Shown here: piece by piece, positions 8,165 to 17,243 of the stretch
Layout: each line of letters opens with the position of its first letter
How positions within the stretch are numbered: position 1 is the first letter of the stretch
Assembly: GCA_910588875.1 (NCBI GenBank)
Contig: CAJURT010000011.1
Location: 1 to 64,000, forward strand
DNA: 64,000 bases
Reading direction: 5' to 3'
Source of the DNA: an uncultured Lachnospiraceae bacterium
GTDB taxonomy: Bacteria; Bacillota; Clostridia; Lachnospirales; Lachnospiraceae
Program-made: the position numbers and the translations under genes
The notes under the pieces: model-generated
Database searches by the model: none
Told to the model about the DNA's origin: nothing
What the model saw: only the letters and a program-made list of their open reading frames with translations

Positions 8165-11100
8165 ATGGGAATCACAAAATTTGTATTAAAGCGCCCGGTT
8201 ACCGTGTTTATGGCGCTTCTTTGCCTGATTGTATTCGGTATTTCATCTGTGTTCAGCGCAGATTTGGAGCAGATGCCGGATACGGATCAGCCGATGATGA
8301 TCGTAATGGCAAATTATTCCGGAACCAGCCCGGAGGACATGGATGAACTGGTAACCCGGCCTATTGAGGATCAGGTCAGCACCTTGGAAGGGGTCAAGAG
8401 CATGACCTCCAACACCAGTGAAGGGCGGACGACGGTCATGCTGGAGTATGAGTATGATACGGATATGGATGAGGCTTATGAGAACTTAAAGCAGGGGTTG
8501 GACCGGATGCGGGGGCTTCCGGAGGATGTGGAGCCGTCCGTCATGCGGATGAACAACAATGCCAGCGCCAACATCATGCTTTCCGTCTCCCACAATTCCC
8601 AGGAAAACCTCTATGATTATGTAGACCAGGTGGTGGTGCCGGAGTTTGAGCGTTTGGCCACGGTGGCGGAGGTGGACACTATGGGAGGTTCCTCTGAGTA
8701 CATACGGGCCGAACTGATGTCGGATATGATGGAACAGTACCATGTGACCATGAGCGACATCACATCAGCCATGGGCAATGCAAACCTTTCCTACCCGTCC
8801 GGGGACGCGGTGGCTGGCAACCTGGAATTGTCCGTTTCCACCATGGCTGAAAATAATACCCTGGATGCGCTGCTGCGCGTGCCGATTGTTACTTCCGGCA
8901 ACAAGATGGTTTACCTGGAGGATATCGCCCATGTCTACTACACGGAGGAACAGAGGGGTGGGGTGTCCCGCTATGACGGCCAGGAGACGATTTCCCTTTC
9001 CATCACCAAGCAGCAGGGCAGTACGGCAACGGCTCTCTCTGAGGAGGTGAAGGAGGCCATCGCGGCCCTTGAAAACAGCGATGAGGATCTGGATATCCGG
9101 GTAGCCCGGGATGAGGCGGATTCCATCCTGGAATCTTTACAGGATGTGGCAGTGACCATGATTTTAGCCGTCATCATCTCCATGGTGATTATTTTTGTGT
9201 TTTTTGGTGATTTCAAAGCATCCCTGATTGTGGGAAGTTCGATCCCGACCTCGATTCTGTTGTCCCTGATCGTGATGACACAGATGGGATTCTCCTTAAA
9301 TGTCATTACCATGAGCGGCCTGGTGCTGGGAGTCGGCATGATGGTGGATAATTCCATTGTGGTGCTGGAGAGTTGCTTCCGGGCTATGGATTCGGCTGCA
9401 GACAAAGGGGCGTTGGGATATGCCAAGGCGGCATTGGAAGGGACCAATATTGTAATCCAGTCAATCCTCGGTTCCACGGTTACGACCTGTGTGGTTTTTA
9501 TCCCCCTTGTCTTTTTAAACGGGATGAGCGGGCAGATGTTCGGCTCTATGGGATATACCATTGTATACTGCATGTGTGCCTCCCTTCTGTCAGCCATGTC
9601 TGTGGTGCCCCTGACCTACATGCTCTATAAGCCCAAGGAAAGGCAGCAGGCGCCGATGTCCGGGCTGGTACGCCGTCTGCAGGCAGTTTACCGGAAAACC
9701 ATGCCTCTTTTGCTGGCCCATAAGGCAATTGTCATGGGGCTTTCCGTCCTTATCATTATCGCCACGGTGGTGTTGGCCAGAGGAATGGAGACGGAACTGA
9801 TGACTGCCGACGATACGGGAACCATCACGGTTAGCATTGAGACGCGGCCAGGGCTTCTCAGTGAATTGGCAAACGATATGCTGGAGCGGGCTGAGGCTAT
9901 CGTGGCCGGGCATGAGGACGTGGAATCTTATATGCTGCGTTTTAATAATGACAGCGGGTCAATCACGGCTTATTTAAAAGACGGACGGAAGATGAGCACG
10001 GATGAGATTGTGAGCCAGTGGGAAAAGGAGATGGTGGATATCGACAACTGCACCATTGAGGTGAAGGCCTCCAGTTCCATGAGTTTTATGGGCAGGAGCA
10101 GGGGATACGAAGCAATTCTGCAGGGTACCCAGTATGAGGAACTGCAGGAGGTGAGCAACCGGATTGTAAAGGAACTGACGGAACGGGATGACGTGATGAA
10201 TGTCCATTCCAGCATTGAGAATACGGCGCCTGTGGTGGCGATCCGGGTAGATCCGGTGACAGCCTCGGCCGAGGGCCTGTCCGTTTCCCAGATCGGTTCC
10301 ATGGTTAAACAGCATTTGGATGGACAGGAGATCGCTTCCCTTGATGTGGACGGCCAGGAAATCAGTGTGCGTGCGGAGTATCCCGAGGAAGAATACCGGA
10401 CAGTTCCCCAGGTGGAGCAGATGATCCTAAAGAAGCCTTCCGGCGGTTCGGTAGCCCTCACTGATGTGGCGGAGGTTTATTTTAGGGACAGCCCGGCCTC
10501 CATCCGGAAATCGGATAAGGCTTACCAGGTGACAATCACCGCCGATTATATCCGCGGGAATGTCCAGCAGCAGTTGGATAATGAGGTGATTAGCCCCAAC
10601 CTGACCGGGACGATCACCAGGGGCGTAAACTCCCGCAACCGGATGATGCAGGAGGAATTTTCCGGTTTGTACCGTGCCATTGCCATTGCAGTGTTTTTGG
10701 TGTTTGTGGTGATGTCCGCCCAGTTTGAATCGCCGAAATTCTCCTTTATGGTCATGACAACCATTCCTTTCAGCCTGGTAGGGTCCTTCGGGCTTTTGAA
10801 GGTGACAGGGGTGACCATCAGCATGACGTCGATCCTGGGATTTCTGATCCTGGTGGGAACGGTGGTCAATAACGGGATTCTGTATGTGGATACAGTGAAC
10901 CAGTACCGGATGGAGATGGCGCTTGGGGAAGCATTGATTGAGGCAGGGGCCACGCGGCTGCGTCCGATCCTGATGACAAGCCTGACGACAATCCTTTCCA
11001 TGATTCCGATGGCATTGGCGATTGGCAGCAGCGGCTCCACGACCCAAGGACTTGCTGTGGTGAATATCGGCGGCCTGACTGCAGGGGTGCTGGTGGCCTT

Positions 11101-11167
11101 GTTTATCCTGCCGGTATATTACGGGCTGATGAATGGGAGAAAGCAGCGGACAGTGCTGGATCTTTAA
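8165..11167 (+). CDS. RND-family efflux pump permease (AcrB/MMPL superfamily)
   Basis: A 1000-residue pump with the RND plan: TM1 near the N-terminus (KRPVTVFMALLCLIVFGIS), a large external loop, TM helices 2-6, a second large loop, and TM helices 7-12. It contains the helix-4 segment GVGMMVDNSIVVLES, where AcrB-type pumps carry proton-relay aspartates, and its repeat GTVVNNGILYVDTVNQ. Such pumps expel hydrophobic or amphipathic compounds using the proton gradient. It lies between the adaptor and two TolC-family genes, a complete tripartite set. The length is close to the usual 1,020-1,050. Substrates are not predictable. Confidence 0.95.
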   Translation: MGITKFVLKRPVTVFMALLCLIVFGISSVFSADLEQMPDTDQPMMIVMANYSGTSPEDMDELVTRPIEDQVSTLEGVKSMTSNTSEGRTTVMLEYEYDTDMDEAYENLKQGLDRMRGLPEDVEPSVMRMNNNASANIMLSVSHNSQENLYDYVDQVVVPEFERLATVAEVDTMGGSSEYIRAELMSDMMEQYHVTMSDITSAMGNANLSYPSGDAVAGNLELSVSTMAENNTLDALLRVPIVTSGNKMVYLEDIAHVYYTEEQRGGVSRYDGQETISLSITKQQGSTATALSEEVKEAIAALENSDEDLDIRVARDEADSILESLQDVAVTMILAVIISMVIIFVFFGDFKASLIVGSSIPTSILLSLIVMTQMGFSLNVITMSGLVLGVGMMVDNSIVVLESCFRAMDSAADKGALGYAKAALEGTNIVIQSILGSTVTTCVVFIPLVFLNGMSGQMFGSMGYTIVYCMCASLLSAMSVVPLTYMLYKPKERQQAPMSGLVRRLQAVYRKTMPLLLAHKAIVMGLSVLIIIATVVLARGMETELMTADDTGTITVSIETRPGLLSELANDMLERAEAIVAGHEDVESYMLRFNNDSGSITAYLKDGRKMSTDEIVSQWEKEMVDIDNCTIEVKASSSMSFMGRSRGYEAILQGTQYEELQEVSNRIVKELTERDDVMNVHSSIENTAPVVAIRVDPVTASAEGLSVSQIGSMVKQHLDGQEIASLDVDGQEISVRAEYPEEEYRTVPQVEQMILKKPSGGSVALTDVAEVYFRDSPASIRKSDKAYQVTITADYIRGNVQQQLDNEVISPNLTGTITRGVNSRNRMMQEEFSGLYRAIAIAVFLVFVVMSAQFESPKFSFMVMTTIPFSLVGSFGLLKVTGVTISMTSILGFLILVGTVVNNGILYVDTVNQYRMEMALGEALIEAGATRLRPILMTSLTTILSMIPMALAIGSSGSTTQGLAVVNIGGLTAGVLVALFILPVYYGLMNGRKQRTVLDL

Positions 11168-11206
11168 AGAATCTTAAGTAAATTGCCACTTGCAGGAATC
11201 GCGTCT

Positions 11207-11247
11207 GTGTATTAGTATTAAGAGTAATGATATAAGTGTATTAGTAT
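11207..11247 (+). repeat. Twelve-base direct repeat GTGTATTAGTAT upstream of the first TolC-family gene
   Basis: GTGTATTAGTAT occurs at 11207-11218 and again at 11236-11247, 29 bases apart start to start, in the 143-base gap between pump and first duct gene. It may be a duplicated regulator site or promoter element; no clear terminator separates the genes. The repeat is seen; a role is not established. Confidence 0.45.
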
Positions 11248-11310
11248 GATTCATACGGTTGGGGGCAGAATGCCTCCTCCGTAAGGCATCAGGAAGGATG
11301 GAGGTACAGG

Positions 11311-12492
11311 ATGATTGACAGAAAGAAAGGAATGGGCAAAAGAAGGGCTGCCCGGATTCTGGCAGTGGCGGCAGGCGTGGCATTACTGCCGTTTCCGGCA
11401 CAGGCACAGCAGAGCCCGGAGTTCGCCTATCCGGCAGAAAAATGGGCTTCCCTGCGGGATGACCGTCTGGAATATGAAGAGATTGGGGACTTGATCCATG
11501 AATACAACAATACTGTGCTGCAGAACGCGATTTCTTATCGGGATGAGAAGGATAAAAACAAAGATGATGTTGCACAGGATTATTATGATACGGCAAATGA
11601 TATCTACAGCAATATCCAGTATCCGGATTCGGATGACCCCAACTATGGCAGCCAGATGGCATCCGTACTGAACAGCCGCCTGCAGGCAGACCAGCTGATG
11701 GAGCGGGGGGACGAGAGCACGGAGGACAGCGAGACGATAAAACTGGGATATGACCAGGCAGAGGCTAACCTGGTGAAGCAGGCGCAGCAGCTGATGATCC
11801 AGTACTGGAGCCAGTATTACAGCCTGGATAGCTTACAGCAGAGGAAGGTGCAGGCGGAGAATAGCTACCAGTCAGAGCAGAACCGGCTGGCCGCCGGGAT
11901 GTCCACCCAGGCCAAGGTTTTAAGTGCGAAGGAGGCAGTGAGTTCAGCGGAGGCTTCCCTCCTTTCGGCAAAGAGCAGCCTGGAGAAGACGAAGGAAAAC
12001 CTGACCCTGATGTTGGGCTGGAGTTATGGGTCAGAGGTAGAGATCGGCGGACTGCCAGAGCCGGATCTGGCTCAGATTGAGGCAATTGACATAGAAGCGG
12101 ATATCCAGAAGGCCCTTGCCAGCAATTATAGCTTAAAGCTGACGGAAAAGAGGCTTTTGAATGCCCGCACGGAAAAAGTGAAAAATACCCAGCAGCAGAC
12201 ACAGAAAAACCAGCGGGAGGCTGTTGCGACTAATGTTAAGGCAGGCTATGACAGCCTTTTGCTGGCAAGATCCAATTATGAACAGGCCATCCAGGCTTAT
12301 GAACTGGAGAGGGTTTCCATGGACTCGGCAGAAAGGAAGATGGCGGCAGGGACGATTACCCGCAATGAATATCAGAGCCAGCAGTCCTCGTACCTTACAG
12401 CTCAAGTCAATGTCCAGACACAGAAGCTGGCGCTGCTGACAGCTATGGTGAATTACCAATGGTCCCTGGACGGTCTTGCCCAGGCATCATAA
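11311..12492 (+). CDS. TolC-family protein (first of two)
   Basis: A 393-residue exported protein: N-terminal signal peptide (basic start, hydrophobic core ILAVAAGVALLPFPAQA, cleavage after AQA near residue 33), then long amphipathic helices rich in Gln, Glu, Ala and Lys with the repeated layout of outer-membrane efflux (TolC) proteins. It lies in the RND operon. It is shorter than E. coli TolC and few beta-strand stretches are evident, which fits a cell without an outer membrane. The segment GGLPEPDLAQIEAIDIEAD matches one in the next gene, so the pair arose by duplication. It probably extends the efflux path through the wall or braces the pump. Confidence 0.85.
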   Translation: MIDRKKGMGKRRAARILAVAAGVALLPFPAQAQQSPEFAYPAEKWASLRDDRLEYEEIGDLIHEYNNTVLQNAISYRDEKDKNKDDVAQDYYDTANDIYSNIQYPDSDDPNYGSQMASVLNSRLQADQLMERGDESTEDSETIKLGYDQAEANLVKQAQQLMIQYWSQYYSLDSLQQRKVQAENSYQSEQNRLAAGMSTQAKVLSAKEAVSSAEASLLSAKSSLEKTKENLTLMLGWSYGSEVEIGGLPEPDLAQIEAIDIEADIQKALASNYSLKLTEKRLLNARTEKVKNTQQQTQKNQREAVATNVKAGYDSLLLARSNYEQAIQAYELERVSMDSAERKMAAGTITRNEYQSQQSSYLTAQVNVQTQKLALLTAMVNYQWSLDGLAQAS

Positions 12493-12515
12493 CGGCAAAA
12501 AAGGAGGAGGTCAGG

Positions 12516-13640
12516 ATGAATGGAAAATTGGGTTGCCTTCAAAAGGGCCGCCGGTATGTTACCGGTTTTTTGGCCGCCATGTGTGCGGCAATGATGGCTT
12601 TTCCTGCTTTTGCCGAAGGAAACGTGACGGTGGAGTACGACAATCTGAGGCAGCTTTTGATGGAGGGGAATTTAAACCTTCAGCAGGCGAACGACAGCTA
12701 TGAGAGCAGCAAGAAAAATTACCAGGAACTGATGGAGCAGATGCGGGAGGAGCAGGAGTATATGAAGTTCCTGGCAGAAAAATATGAGGATACGGAGGAT
12801 GAGGCCGCCTACCGCTCCAGCGCTGGGATCTTAGGGGCCCAGGCGGCACGGCTGTCGAAGCAGTTAGAAGCCATGAACCGGCGGCCCCGGACCTTATCCG
12901 TGGAGGAAAATGCGGATTCCTATACTATGGCGGCCCAGGGTGTGATGAATTCTTATAATCAGATGGCCCTGAATGTGGCGGCCAGTGAAAAGGGGGCCCA
13001 GGCGGCGGAGGCATCCTACCAGGCCGCATTGAAAAAGCAATCGGCAGGGATGGCCACGGCAGCTGAGGTGATGGAGGCGGCAGACCGCCTGGACAGGGAG
13101 CGCAACCTCCTTACGTCTTACCGGCAGCAGGAGGGGCAGCTGCGTTTCCAGCTTTTGTCCATGCTGGGACTGCCGGATGACGGCTCAGTTACGGTGGGAG
13201 AGGTTCCGGAGCCGGATCTGGCGGAAGTGGATGCAATCAACTATGAGGAAGATAGAACGAAAGCCGTCAACAACAACAGTCAGGTGCAGAATGTCCGCCG
13301 CTCACGGGCAGGCAGCAGTGCGGAGATTGACAGAAAATCGGCCCAGGAGGCGGAGGCAGTTGGCAGCGCCGAAGCGGAATTTCTGGCAGTATACCAACAG
13401 CTTCAGTCGGCCAGGCTGGAATACCAGGCTTCCCAGGATGCATATGAGAGCGCCCGGATCTCCTACGATTCCCTGCAGCGCAGGCAGCAGGCCGGGATGC
13501 TCAGCCAGACGGAATTCCTGGAAGGGGAAGCTTCCTGGCTGGAGGCAGTGGCAAAACGGGGAAGTGGGGCAATGAACCTTAAGCAGGCACTGGAGGATTA
13601 CCACTGGACAGTGAAAGGGACGGAGGAAATGCGGCAGTGA
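12516..13640 (+). CDS. TolC-family protein (second of two)
   Basis: A 374-residue secreted helical protein. A signal peptide (YVTGFLAAMCAAMMAFPAFA, cleavage near residue 33) is followed by coiled-coil-prone helices rich in Gln, Ala and Glu. GEVPEPDLAEVDAINYEED corresponds to the same region of the preceding protein. The ATG at 12516 has AAGGAGGAGG just upstream; an in-frame start 19 codons earlier overlaps the previous gene and is less likely. Having two diverged duct-like proteins behind one RND pump suggests a mixed trimer or alternative partners. Its stop overlaps the GTG start of the next gene, so translation may be coupled. Confidence 0.83.
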   Translation: MNGKLGCLQKGRRYVTGFLAAMCAAMMAFPAFAEGNVTVEYDNLRQLLMEGNLNLQQANDSYESSKKNYQELMEQMREEQEYMKFLAEKYEDTEDEAAYRSSAGILGAQAARLSKQLEAMNRRPRTLSVEENADSYTMAAQGVMNSYNQMALNVAASEKGAQAAEASYQAALKKQSAGMATAAEVMEAADRLDRERNLLTSYRQQEGQLRFQLLSMLGLPDDGSVTVGEVPEPDLAEVDAINYEEDRTKAVNNNSQVQNVRRSRAGSSAEIDRKSAQEAEAVGSAEAEFLAVYQQLQSARLEYQASQDAYESARISYDSLQRRQQAGMLSQTEFLEGEASWLEAVAKRGSGAMNLKQALEDYHWTVKGTEEMRQ

Positions 13641-14410
13641 AGAATTGTGAAAAAATGGTTTTCCTTACCAGCAGCCCGGATGCTTCTTTCCAGGTGGACG
13701 GGGAATGGGTAACAGGGCCGTTTACGGAAAAAAACGGGTTCCTGAAGCGTTTCCGGGAGGCCTGCCCTCCTCATCCGCGGGTGCTGATGATCACGGCAAC
13801 CCCGGATGAGCCGGAGAAGAATAAGGAAATGAATGAATATTTTGCCCGGGTGTTTGCCGCCAGCAATATGGAGCCGCAGGCGATGCGGCTGTTGGACCGG
13901 GGTACGGCAGGCCGGGCGGGAGAATGGCTGGCAGACAGTGATGTGGTGATCTTAGGGGGAGGCCATGTGCCTACCCAGAACCGGTTTTTCCGGGAGATTG
14001 GCTTGAGGGAGAAGCTTCGGCATTTCGGCGGGGTGGTGATGGGGATCAGTGCCGGGAGCATGAATTGCGCCCGCATGGTCTATGCTCAGCCGGAACTTGC
14101 AGGGGAAGCAGCTGACCCCGGGTATAAGCGTTTTATAGAGGGGCTGGGGCTGACGGAAACCAGGATCCTTCCCCATTATCAGATGGTAAAAGACTATATT
14201 CTGGATGGGCTCCGCCTGATGGAGGAGATTACTTACCCAGACAGTGTCGGGCGGGAATTTTATGCCCTGGAGGATGGCAGCTATATCCTGTGTGCCGGCG
14301 GGAAGGAATATTTGTACGGAAATGCCTACCGCATTGCAGACGGGGGATTAACCCTTGCCTGCAGGGATGGCGGGATGTGCCTGTTAAAATCAGGAAAGGG
14401 TTCCCTATGA
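13637..14410 (+). CDS. Peptidase S51 (dipeptidase E-like) family protein
   Basis: A 257-residue protein of the class I amidotransferase-like fold. GISAGSMNCA (about residues 136-145) is the nucleophile elbow of S51 serine peptidases, with the catalytic Ser in SAG; VVILGGGHVPTQN and the late His in ILPHYQ fit the family. Such enzymes are cytoplasmic and include aspartyl dipeptidases and cyanophycinases. The GTG at 13637 overlaps the TolC-family stop (GTGA) and has GGAGG ten bases upstream; an ATG at 13655 is possible but has no clear ribosome site. Its place at the end of an efflux operon is unexplained. A strong hairpin follows. Confidence 0.85.
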   Translation: MKNCEKMVFLTSSPDASFQVDGEWVTGPFTEKNGFLKRFREACPPHPRVLMITATPDEPEKNKEMNEYFARVFAASNMEPQAMRLLDRGTAGRAGEWLADSDVVILGGGHVPTQNRFFREIGLREKLRHFGGVVMGISAGSMNCARMVYAQPELAGEAADPGYKRFIEGLGLTETRILPHYQMVKDYILDGLRLMEEITYPDSVGREFYALEDGSYILCAGGKEYLYGNAYRIADGGLTLACRDGGMCLLKSGKGSL

Positions 14411-14438
14411 TGGGGATTGGCAAGAAAATATGCGGGAG

Positions 14439-14489
14439 TGGCAGCGGGAAATCCGGGGGAATTGAAGTCCCTCGGATTTCCCGCTGCCA
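14439..14489 (+). terminator. Very long hairpin after the efflux operon
   Basis: TGGCAGCGGGAAATCCG (14439-14455) pairs perfectly over 17 bases with 14473-14489, and GGGGA/TCCCT extends the stem to about 22 pairs around a 7-base loop. There is no T-run on either side, so it is an atypical terminator or an mRNA-stabilising 3' structure. Pairing is seen; the function is inferred. Confidence 0.6.
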
Positions 14490-14538
14490 TGTTCTGTGGG
14501 GAACCGGTTTAGATTCCGGCAGCCATGTGAAAAAGAGA

Positions 14539-14567
14539 ATGACAAAATCTATTTGTGCGTATATAAT
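14539..14567 (+). promoter_or_regulatory. Sigma-A-type promoter of clpS-clpA
   Basis: ATGACA (14539-14544) and TATAAT (14562-14567) are separated by 17 bases, one mismatch from the full consensus. The predicted transcript starts near 14574 and gives a leader of about 40 bases before the clpS ATG. Confidence 0.7.
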
Positions 14568-14614
14568 AGAAGCCAGAAAATATAAGCCTGTACAGACAGA
14601 GAGGATGATTTTAA

Positions 14615-14917
14615 ATGGCGGTTAAGGAAAGTGTGAAGGAGCAGACAAAAAGCCGGGCAAAGTTGCCAAAGCAGTACCAGGTTTTGATTTATAATGATGA
14701 TTTCACCCCCATGGATTTTGTGGTGGAGGTTTTGATGGAGATTTTTGACAAGGAGGAGCAGGCAGCGGTTGCACTGATGATGAGCATCCACAGGGGAAGC
14801 AGTGCGGTGGCAGGGATATATCCAAGGGACATTGCCCAGACGAAGGCAGCAGAGGCAATGCAGTGGGCAAGGGAAGAGAAATACCCGCTGAAGGTGGAGG
14901 CGGTCTGTGTATCGTGA
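14615..14917 (+). CDS. clpS: ATP-dependent Clp protease adaptor ClpS
   Basis: A 100-residue protein with the ClpS core: YQVLIYNDDFTPMDFVVEVL (about residues 23-42), the acidic NDD loop that contacts N-degrons, and later DIAQTKAAEAMQWAREEKYPL. ClpS binds proteins with destabilising N-terminal residues and delivers them to the ClpA N-domain. The usual helix following the first strand is kept. GAGAGG precedes the ATG by about eight bases. It sits 36 bases before clpA behind its own sigma-A promoter, so adaptor and unfoldase are co-made. The MHxxG-like stretch of many ClpS proteins appears as MSIHRGSSAVAG here. Confidence 0.93.
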   Translation: MAVKESVKEQTKSRAKLPKQYQVLIYNDDFTPMDFVVEVLMEIFDKEEQAAVALMMSIHRGSSAVAGIYPRDIAQTKAAEAMQWAREEKYPLKVEAVCVS

Positions 14918-14953
14918 GTAGATTATTGACAGGGAAAAGGATAGGATGAGGTA

Positions 14954-17212
14954 ATGGAATTCACAAAAAATATGCAGAAGGTGATGGAATATGCGGTGAG
15001 CCTGGCAAGGGATGGGCACCACCGTTATTTTATGCCAGAGCATCTTCTTTATGGAATGACATTTGATGCGGATTTTTGCAGGGAATACGAGGCCGGGGGC
15101 GGAAAATTGCCCAGGCTCCGCCAGGAACTGCTGGCCTTTTTGCAGGAGCAGGCAGGGAGGGCGAAAGGGGAGGATGTCCGCCTTACAGCGGATACTGAAA
15201 AGGTTCTCTACCTGGCAGAAAGCCAGGCGATTTCCAGCAGCCGCAGGGCTGTGGACATCAGTCATCTGCTCTCGGCCGTGATGCAGCTGGAGGACAGCTA
15301 TGGGGTATATTTCCTTACAGGGCAGGATGTGGATTTGGTAGAAATGATCGGAGAACTGTCACGGGAAAGCCTGGCATCGGAGCGGGGGGAAGTGCCCCAC
15401 GGTGGCCAGGCTCCTTTGCATGGGGATCCACAGGAGGACGTTTCTTCTGGCAGGGAAGAGGATGGGGCAGGCAGCTGCCGCTGGAGGGGCTATGTGGAAG
15501 ACATGAACCAGACCTGCCAGAGGCAGAACCCGCTGATCGGGAGGGAAGCGGAGATGGAGCGGACGATACAAATCCTGTGCAGGAAGGATAAAAACAATGT
15601 GCTCCATATTGGGGAGCCGGGAGTGGGGAAAACAGCGCTTGCCTATGGCCTGGCGCAGCTTTTACAGAAAGGGCAGGTGCCAAAGCCGCTTCTGGGAGCC
15701 CACCTGTTTGCCCTGGATTTGGGCGGCCTGCTGGCAGGGACCCAATACCGGGGAGATTTCGAAAAAAGGTTTAAAGAGATCATGGAGGGGCTTTCCAGGG
15801 AAGAGAACCCGATCCTTTACCTGGATGAGATCCATAATATTGTGGGCGCCGGGGCAGTGAATGGCGGCAGCCTGGATGCGGCTAACCTGTTAAAGCCATA
15901 TCTGGCAGCAGGGCATATCCGCTTTATCGGGGCTACTACCTATGAGGAGTACAAAAAGCATTTTTCCGGCAGCAAAAGCCTGGTACGGCGTTTCCAAAAT
16001 GTAGATATCAAAGAGCCAAGCAGGGAGGAAGCAGTCGAGATTTTAAAAGGCCTTAAAAGCGGATATGAAAAGTACCATGGTGTCAGGTATGGCACCGGGG
16101 TGCTGGAGCATGCAGTGGAGGTCAGCAGCCGTTTTATCAATGAACGTTTTCTCCCGGATAAGGCGATTGACCTGATTGACGAGGCCGGGGCATACCGCCG
16201 TCTCCATCCCTTGCCGCAAAAGAAGCAGACGGTGACCAGGGCCTTGATTGATGAGGTATTGGCGAAAACCTGTAATATTCCGGTACAGAACGTAGAAAAA
16301 GGGGAGACGGAGAAGCTGGCAGTATTGGATAAAAGGCTGAAAAGCCAAATATTCGGGCAGGACGCAGCAGTAGAACAGGTGGTAAATGCAGTAAAATTCT
16401 CCCGGGCAGGGCTCAACGAGGAAAATAAACCGATTGCCTCATTTCTGTTTGTTGGGGCGACGGGGGTGGGGAAAACAGAACTGTCCAAGGCGCTGGCATC
16501 CGAACTTGGCATTTCTTTTATGCGTTATGATATGAGTGAATATGCGGAAAAGCATGCTGTGGCAAAGCTGATCGGTGCACCGGCCGGGTATGTGGGCTAT
16601 GAGGAAGGGGGGATCCTGACAGAAGAGATCCGGCGCCATCCCCACGGGGTGCTCTTGCTGGATGAGATTGAAAAGGCGCATCCGGATATCTTCAATGTGC
16701 TTTTGCAGGTGATGGATTATGCAACATTGACTGACAACCAGGGAAGAAAGGCAGATTTCAGGAATATCATACTGATTATGACATCCAATGCAGGGGCCAG
16801 GGAAGTCGGAAAGGGCAGGATCGGGTTCGGCGGCGATACGAGGAACCTGGAGGCTCTTGAGGAAGCGGTGAAAAGAATCTTTCAGCCGGAATTCCGCAAC
16901 CGGCTGAGCCGGATTGTGCTGTTTCGCGGAATGGATGAGGAGATGGCGGGGGAGATTACGAAAAAGAAACTCCGCCAGCTTTCCGATAAGCTGGCGGCGC
17001 GGAAGGTGGAACTGGTTGTGGCAAAAGAGGCCGTGGAGCATGTGAGGAAGGCCGGGATTACAAGGGAATATGGAGCCAGGGAGATTGACCGGGTAATATC
17101 GGCAAAGGTAAAACCCTTGCTGGCGGAACTCCTTCTGTTTGGGAGGCTAAAGAGGGGCGGGAAATGTGTACTGGCTGAAAAGGATGGGGAACTGACTATC
17201 GAAAACAGATAG
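14954..17212 (+). CDS. clpA: ATP-dependent Clp protease ATP-binding subunit ClpA
   Basis: A 752-residue AAA+ unfoldase: N-terminal Clp-N repeat domain (residues 1-145), first ATPase module with GEPGVGKTALA and ILYLDEIHNIVGAG, second module with GATGVGKTELS (about residue 500) and VLLLDEIEKAHPD, then the C-terminal subdomain. IGF near residue 621 (GKGRIGFGGD) is the loop that docks on ClpP. No ClpB/ClpC-type middle coiled-coil is inserted, and clpS is adjacent, so this is ClpA. It unfolds substrates for ClpP, probably in the N-degron pathway. ClpP is not encoded in this window. Confidence 0.95.
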   Translation: MEFTKNMQKVMEYAVSLARDGHHRYFMPEHLLYGMTFDADFCREYEAGGGKLPRLRQELLAFLQEQAGRAKGEDVRLTADTEKVLYLAESQAISSSRRAVDISHLLSAVMQLEDSYGVYFLTGQDVDLVEMIGELSRESLASERGEVPHGGQAPLHGDPQEDVSSGREEDGAGSCRWRGYVEDMNQTCQRQNPLIGREAEMERTIQILCRKDKNNVLHIGEPGVGKTALAYGLAQLLQKGQVPKPLLGAHLFALDLGGLLAGTQYRGDFEKRFKEIMEGLSREENPILYLDEIHNIVGAGAVNGGSLDAANLLKPYLAAGHIRFIGATTYEEYKKHFSGSKSLVRRFQNVDIKEPSREEAVEILKGLKSGYEKYHGVRYGTGVLEHAVEVSSRFINERFLPDKAIDLIDEAGAYRRLHPLPQKKQTVTRALIDEVLAKTCNIPVQNVEKGETEKLAVLDKRLKSQIFGQDAAVEQVVNAVKFSRAGLNEENKPIASFLFVGATGVGKTELSKALASELGISFMRYDMSEYAEKHAVAKLIGAPAGYVGYEEGGILTEEIRRHPHGVLLLDEIEKAHPDIFNVLLQVMDYATLTDNQGRKADFRNIILIMTSNAGAREVGKGRIGFGGDTRNLEALEEAVKRIFQPEFRNRLSRIVLFRGMDEEMAGEITKKKLRQLSDKLAARKVELVVAKEAVEHVRKAGITREYGAREIDRVISAKVKPLLAELLLFGRLKRGGKCVLAEKDGELTIENR

Positions 17213-17243
17213 AAGCACAAAAGGACGGAAGGGGAAAACAGCT

